From Candidatus Cloacimonadota bacterium (GTDB lineage: Bacteria > Cloacimonadota > Cloacimonadia > Cloacimonadales > TCS61): a stretch of DNA of 8,040 nt. This document shows, piece after piece, positions 6,717-8,040 of this stretch. The notes beneath the pieces were generated by a model. That model was not told the origin of the DNA. It searched no databases and worked only from the letters and a program-made list of their open reading frames with translations. How positions within the stretch are numbered: the stretch's first letter is position 1; the number at the start of each line of letters is the position of its first letter. The translations under genes were made by a program, and so were the position numbers. Location of the stretch: contig DAOUUD010000076.1 of the NCBI GenBank assembly GCA_030668345.1, forward strand, positions 1 to 8,040. Direction: 5' to 3'.

Positions 6717-8040
6717 ATGAAAGTTAATCAGAACTGGCAACGACCCATTTTTTGTATTTCTCTTTTTTTGTTTCTCTTCTCTTCATTTTATCTGGAAGCA
6801 CAAATTCTTGATTCCTTAACCACTTCAACTCTGCATAATTGCCTGGAAATGTTACATCTATCGGAAGCAGAACTGGGATTTGAAAAAGCCTGGGTAAAGG
6901 ATGATACTTTTAAGCTGAAGGTTATCGATCACATTCTGAAAAATCCACTTGAGCTTCCAGAATATCTGGAAAAAACTACAGAAGCTGCTGATGAATACTT
7001 TGATGATCCCGGCGAATTATTTAATTTCCTATCTCAACAACTAGATACAGAGATTGAAATAGATACAATTAATTTTCCTGTGAATACTGAAGATTCATTG
7101 CACTATTTTGTAGATTTATTCAACAGGGCAGAACCCTACAGGAAGCAGTTTTATGCCCGGTTAGACAGCCTCGAACTGCACGATCTTATCATGAACGCTC
7201 CTGTTTTATGGGGAGATGAAGAAGATTCGCTGAATGCAAAATTGAAAGGTTCCTGGCAGCAGGAGTTTGGAACTTTTGTTGATACTTCCCGAACAGTTGA
7301 TAAAGACAGGATGCTGGATATTATAAAAAAATTAGATAGGAATGCGCTTACAACTGCTGGACAGATTATACTGGAAGATGTGTGGCAAATTAGAAAGCGG
7401 TTGGAATCTGACTATTATGACTGGAATCTATTAGATCATCCGGTTTCTGGAGCTACTGGTGATATACTGTGTTATCTTCAAACCGATTTCGGGCCGATAA
7501 TCGTTGGCGGAACCGGTGATAATATCTATTCCGATGATTTTGCAGTTATTATCGATCCGGGAGGAAATGACACATATCGCTGCCGAGCTGGTGGAGCCAT
7601 CGGTGAAAGAGGAAATCCCTATTCCGTGGTTATCGATCTGGAAGGTGATGATTTTTATATGAACCAGCAAAAAGCTGTGAACCAGGGAGCCGGTTTCCTG
7701 GGAATTGGCATTCTTATCGATCTGGCAGGGAACGATACTTACCGCAGTTCCAACTATTCTCACGGTGCCGGTTTATTTGGGATCGGCCTGCTTTACGACC
7801 AAGCTGGTGAAGATGATTACCGGGGAGGATATTTCTGCCAGGGTGCCGGCAATGTGGGCGTTGGTATGTTGCTGGATAACGGCAATGGCGATGATCGGTA
7901 TTTATCACAGATATGGGCGCAGGGATTCGGTTCTGTTTTTGGTTATGGTATGTTGCGTGACGCTGGTGGAGATGATATCTACCGTACGGGAGGTGCATAC
8001 CTGCACGCTCCGCTTCTGCCCGATGATTACCAGTCTTTCA
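6717..8040 (+). CDS. Secreted protein with ~27-residue DxxGxDxY repeats, incomplete at the window end
   Basis: The frame is open for 441 codons from the ATG at 6717 and leaves the window without a stop. A signal peptide covers about residues 1-28 (basic start, core FCISLFLFLFSSFYL, probable cleavage after LEA before QILDS); no lipobox is present. Residues 30-250 are acidic, look mainly helical and match no family I know. From about 264 the protein changes to Gly/Asp/Tyr-rich repeats. A degenerate first copy (GGTGDNIYS) is followed by six units whose signatures start at D280 (DPGGNDTYR), D307 (DLEGDDFY), D335 (DLAGNDTYR), D361 (DQAGEDDYR), D387 (DNGNGDDRY) and D415 (DAGGDDIYR). They are spaced 26-28 residues apart and joined by QGAG/HGAG-hGhGhL segments. 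This suggests a solenoid or beta-roll-like fold, possibly calcium-binding, outside the cytoplasm. Function is unknown. It diverges from the chaperone gene, which may fold it. Confidence 0.85.
   Translation, partial: MKVNQNWQRPIFCISLFLFLFSSFYLEAQILDSLTTSTLHNCLEMLHLSEAELGFEKAWVKDDTFKLKVIDHILKNPLELPEYLEKTTEAADEYFDDPGELFNFLSQQLDTEIEIDTINFPVNTEDSLHYFVDLFNRAEPYRKQFYARLDSLELHDLIMNAPVLWGDEEDSLNAKLKGSWQQEFGTFVDTSRTVDKDRMLDIIKKLDRNALTTAGQIILEDVWQIRKRLESDYYDWNLLDHPVSGATGDILCYLQTDFGPIIVGGTGDNIYSDDFAVIIDPGGNDTYRCRAGGAIGERGNPYSVVIDLEGDDFYMNQQKAVNQGAGFLGIGILIDLAGNDTYRSSNYSHGAGLFGIGLLYDQAGEDDYRGGYFCQGAGNVGVGMLLDNGNGDDRYLSQIWAQGFGSVFGYGMLRDAGGDDIYRTGGAYLHAPLLPDDYQSF
7506..7985 (+). repeat. Tandem ~27-residue protein repeats (26-28 codons each)
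   Basis: Six full units and one degenerate leading copy lie in tandem within the secreted protein gene. Unit boundaries are roughly residues 275, 303, 331, 357, 383 and 411. The shared pattern is G-h-G-h-L-h-D-x-x-G-x-D-x-Y-R followed by a variable stretch and then Q/H-G-A-G. The DNA copies have diverged, although ATCGATC(T/C)GG recurs at the start of units 1-3. The repeat is thus old and held by protein-level selection rather than freshly duplicated. The array may continue beyond the window. Confidence 0.85.

Noticed and set aside
7506..7985. Classifying the repeats as RTX calcium-binding nonapeptides
   Set aside because: Only the leading copy (GGTGDNIYS) fits GGxGxDxUx. The other units have a 26-28-residue period and a conserved Tyr, so RTX is at most a structural analogy.
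7431..7998. Two open frames antisense to the repeat protein (7431-7763 and 7714-7998, minus strand)
   Set aside because: Both lie wholly inside the plus-strand gene. Their translations are biased and low in complexity (His/Arg/Tyr- or Ile/Ser-rich), as expected when repeated Gly/Asp codons are read backwards. No ribosome-binding site supports them.
1..8040. CRISPR array, tRNA or rRNA genes, insertion sequences, phage genes
   Set aside because: No spaced direct DNA repeats, cloverleaf-like segments, transposase motifs or phage structural proteins are visible. The only tandem repeats are at protein level in the secreted gene.

Overview
The window is AT-rich bacterial chromosome. It holds one long minus-strand gene cluster, two small minus-strand membrane-protein genes on its far side (one cut by the window start), and one divergent plus-strand gene cut by the window end. 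The organism appears to have a Gram-negative-type envelope, because three proteins carry export signals and one of these is a SurA/PpiD-like periplasmic chaperone. Most starts have a clear Shine-Dalgarno sequence, which argues against typical Bacteroidota. Protein style and the secreted DxxGxDxY-repeat protein would fit the Cloacimonadota or a related uncultured lineage of the Fibrobacterota-Chlorobiota-Bacteroidota neighbourhood. That placement is an impression from the sequence, not a demonstrated one.

Layout, left to right. 1-161 (minus, incomplete) and 239-547 (minus) are small two-helix membrane proteins of unknown function, separated by a gap with a perfect 16-bp palindrome. 548-639 holds an inverted repeat that contains a perfect TTGACA. 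640-6560 (minus) is a tightly packed four-gene cluster. In transcription order it encodes an 889-residue SurA/PpiD-type chaperone built of about five parvulin-like modules, a PAS plus degenerate-GGDEF protein, a HAD-superfamily phosphatase or phosphoglucomutase-like enzyme, and a secreted 5'-nucleotidase/cyclic phosphodiesterase-like protein. 6561-6716 is a divergent promoter region. From 6717 to the window end runs a plus-strand gene for a secreted protein: an uncharacterised, probably helical N-terminal region followed by at least six repeats of about 27 residues.

How the genes may work together is inference. The cluster spacing (12 bp, 66 bp and an ATGA overlap) suggests co-transcription and partly coupled translation. 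The GGDEF domain has lost the GG and metal-binding positions expected of a working diguanylate cyclase but keeps a correctly spaced RxxD inhibitory site. It is therefore better read as a possible c-di-GMP receptor than as an enzyme. The nucleotidase and the HAD enzyme could handle successive nucleotide or sugar-phosphate dephosphorylation steps, but act in different compartments. The chaperone and the repeat protein diverge from one short control region, so the repeat protein may be a client of the chaperone. No RNA genes, CRISPR arrays, insertion sequences or phage genes are visible. No gap between genes exceeds 300 bases.
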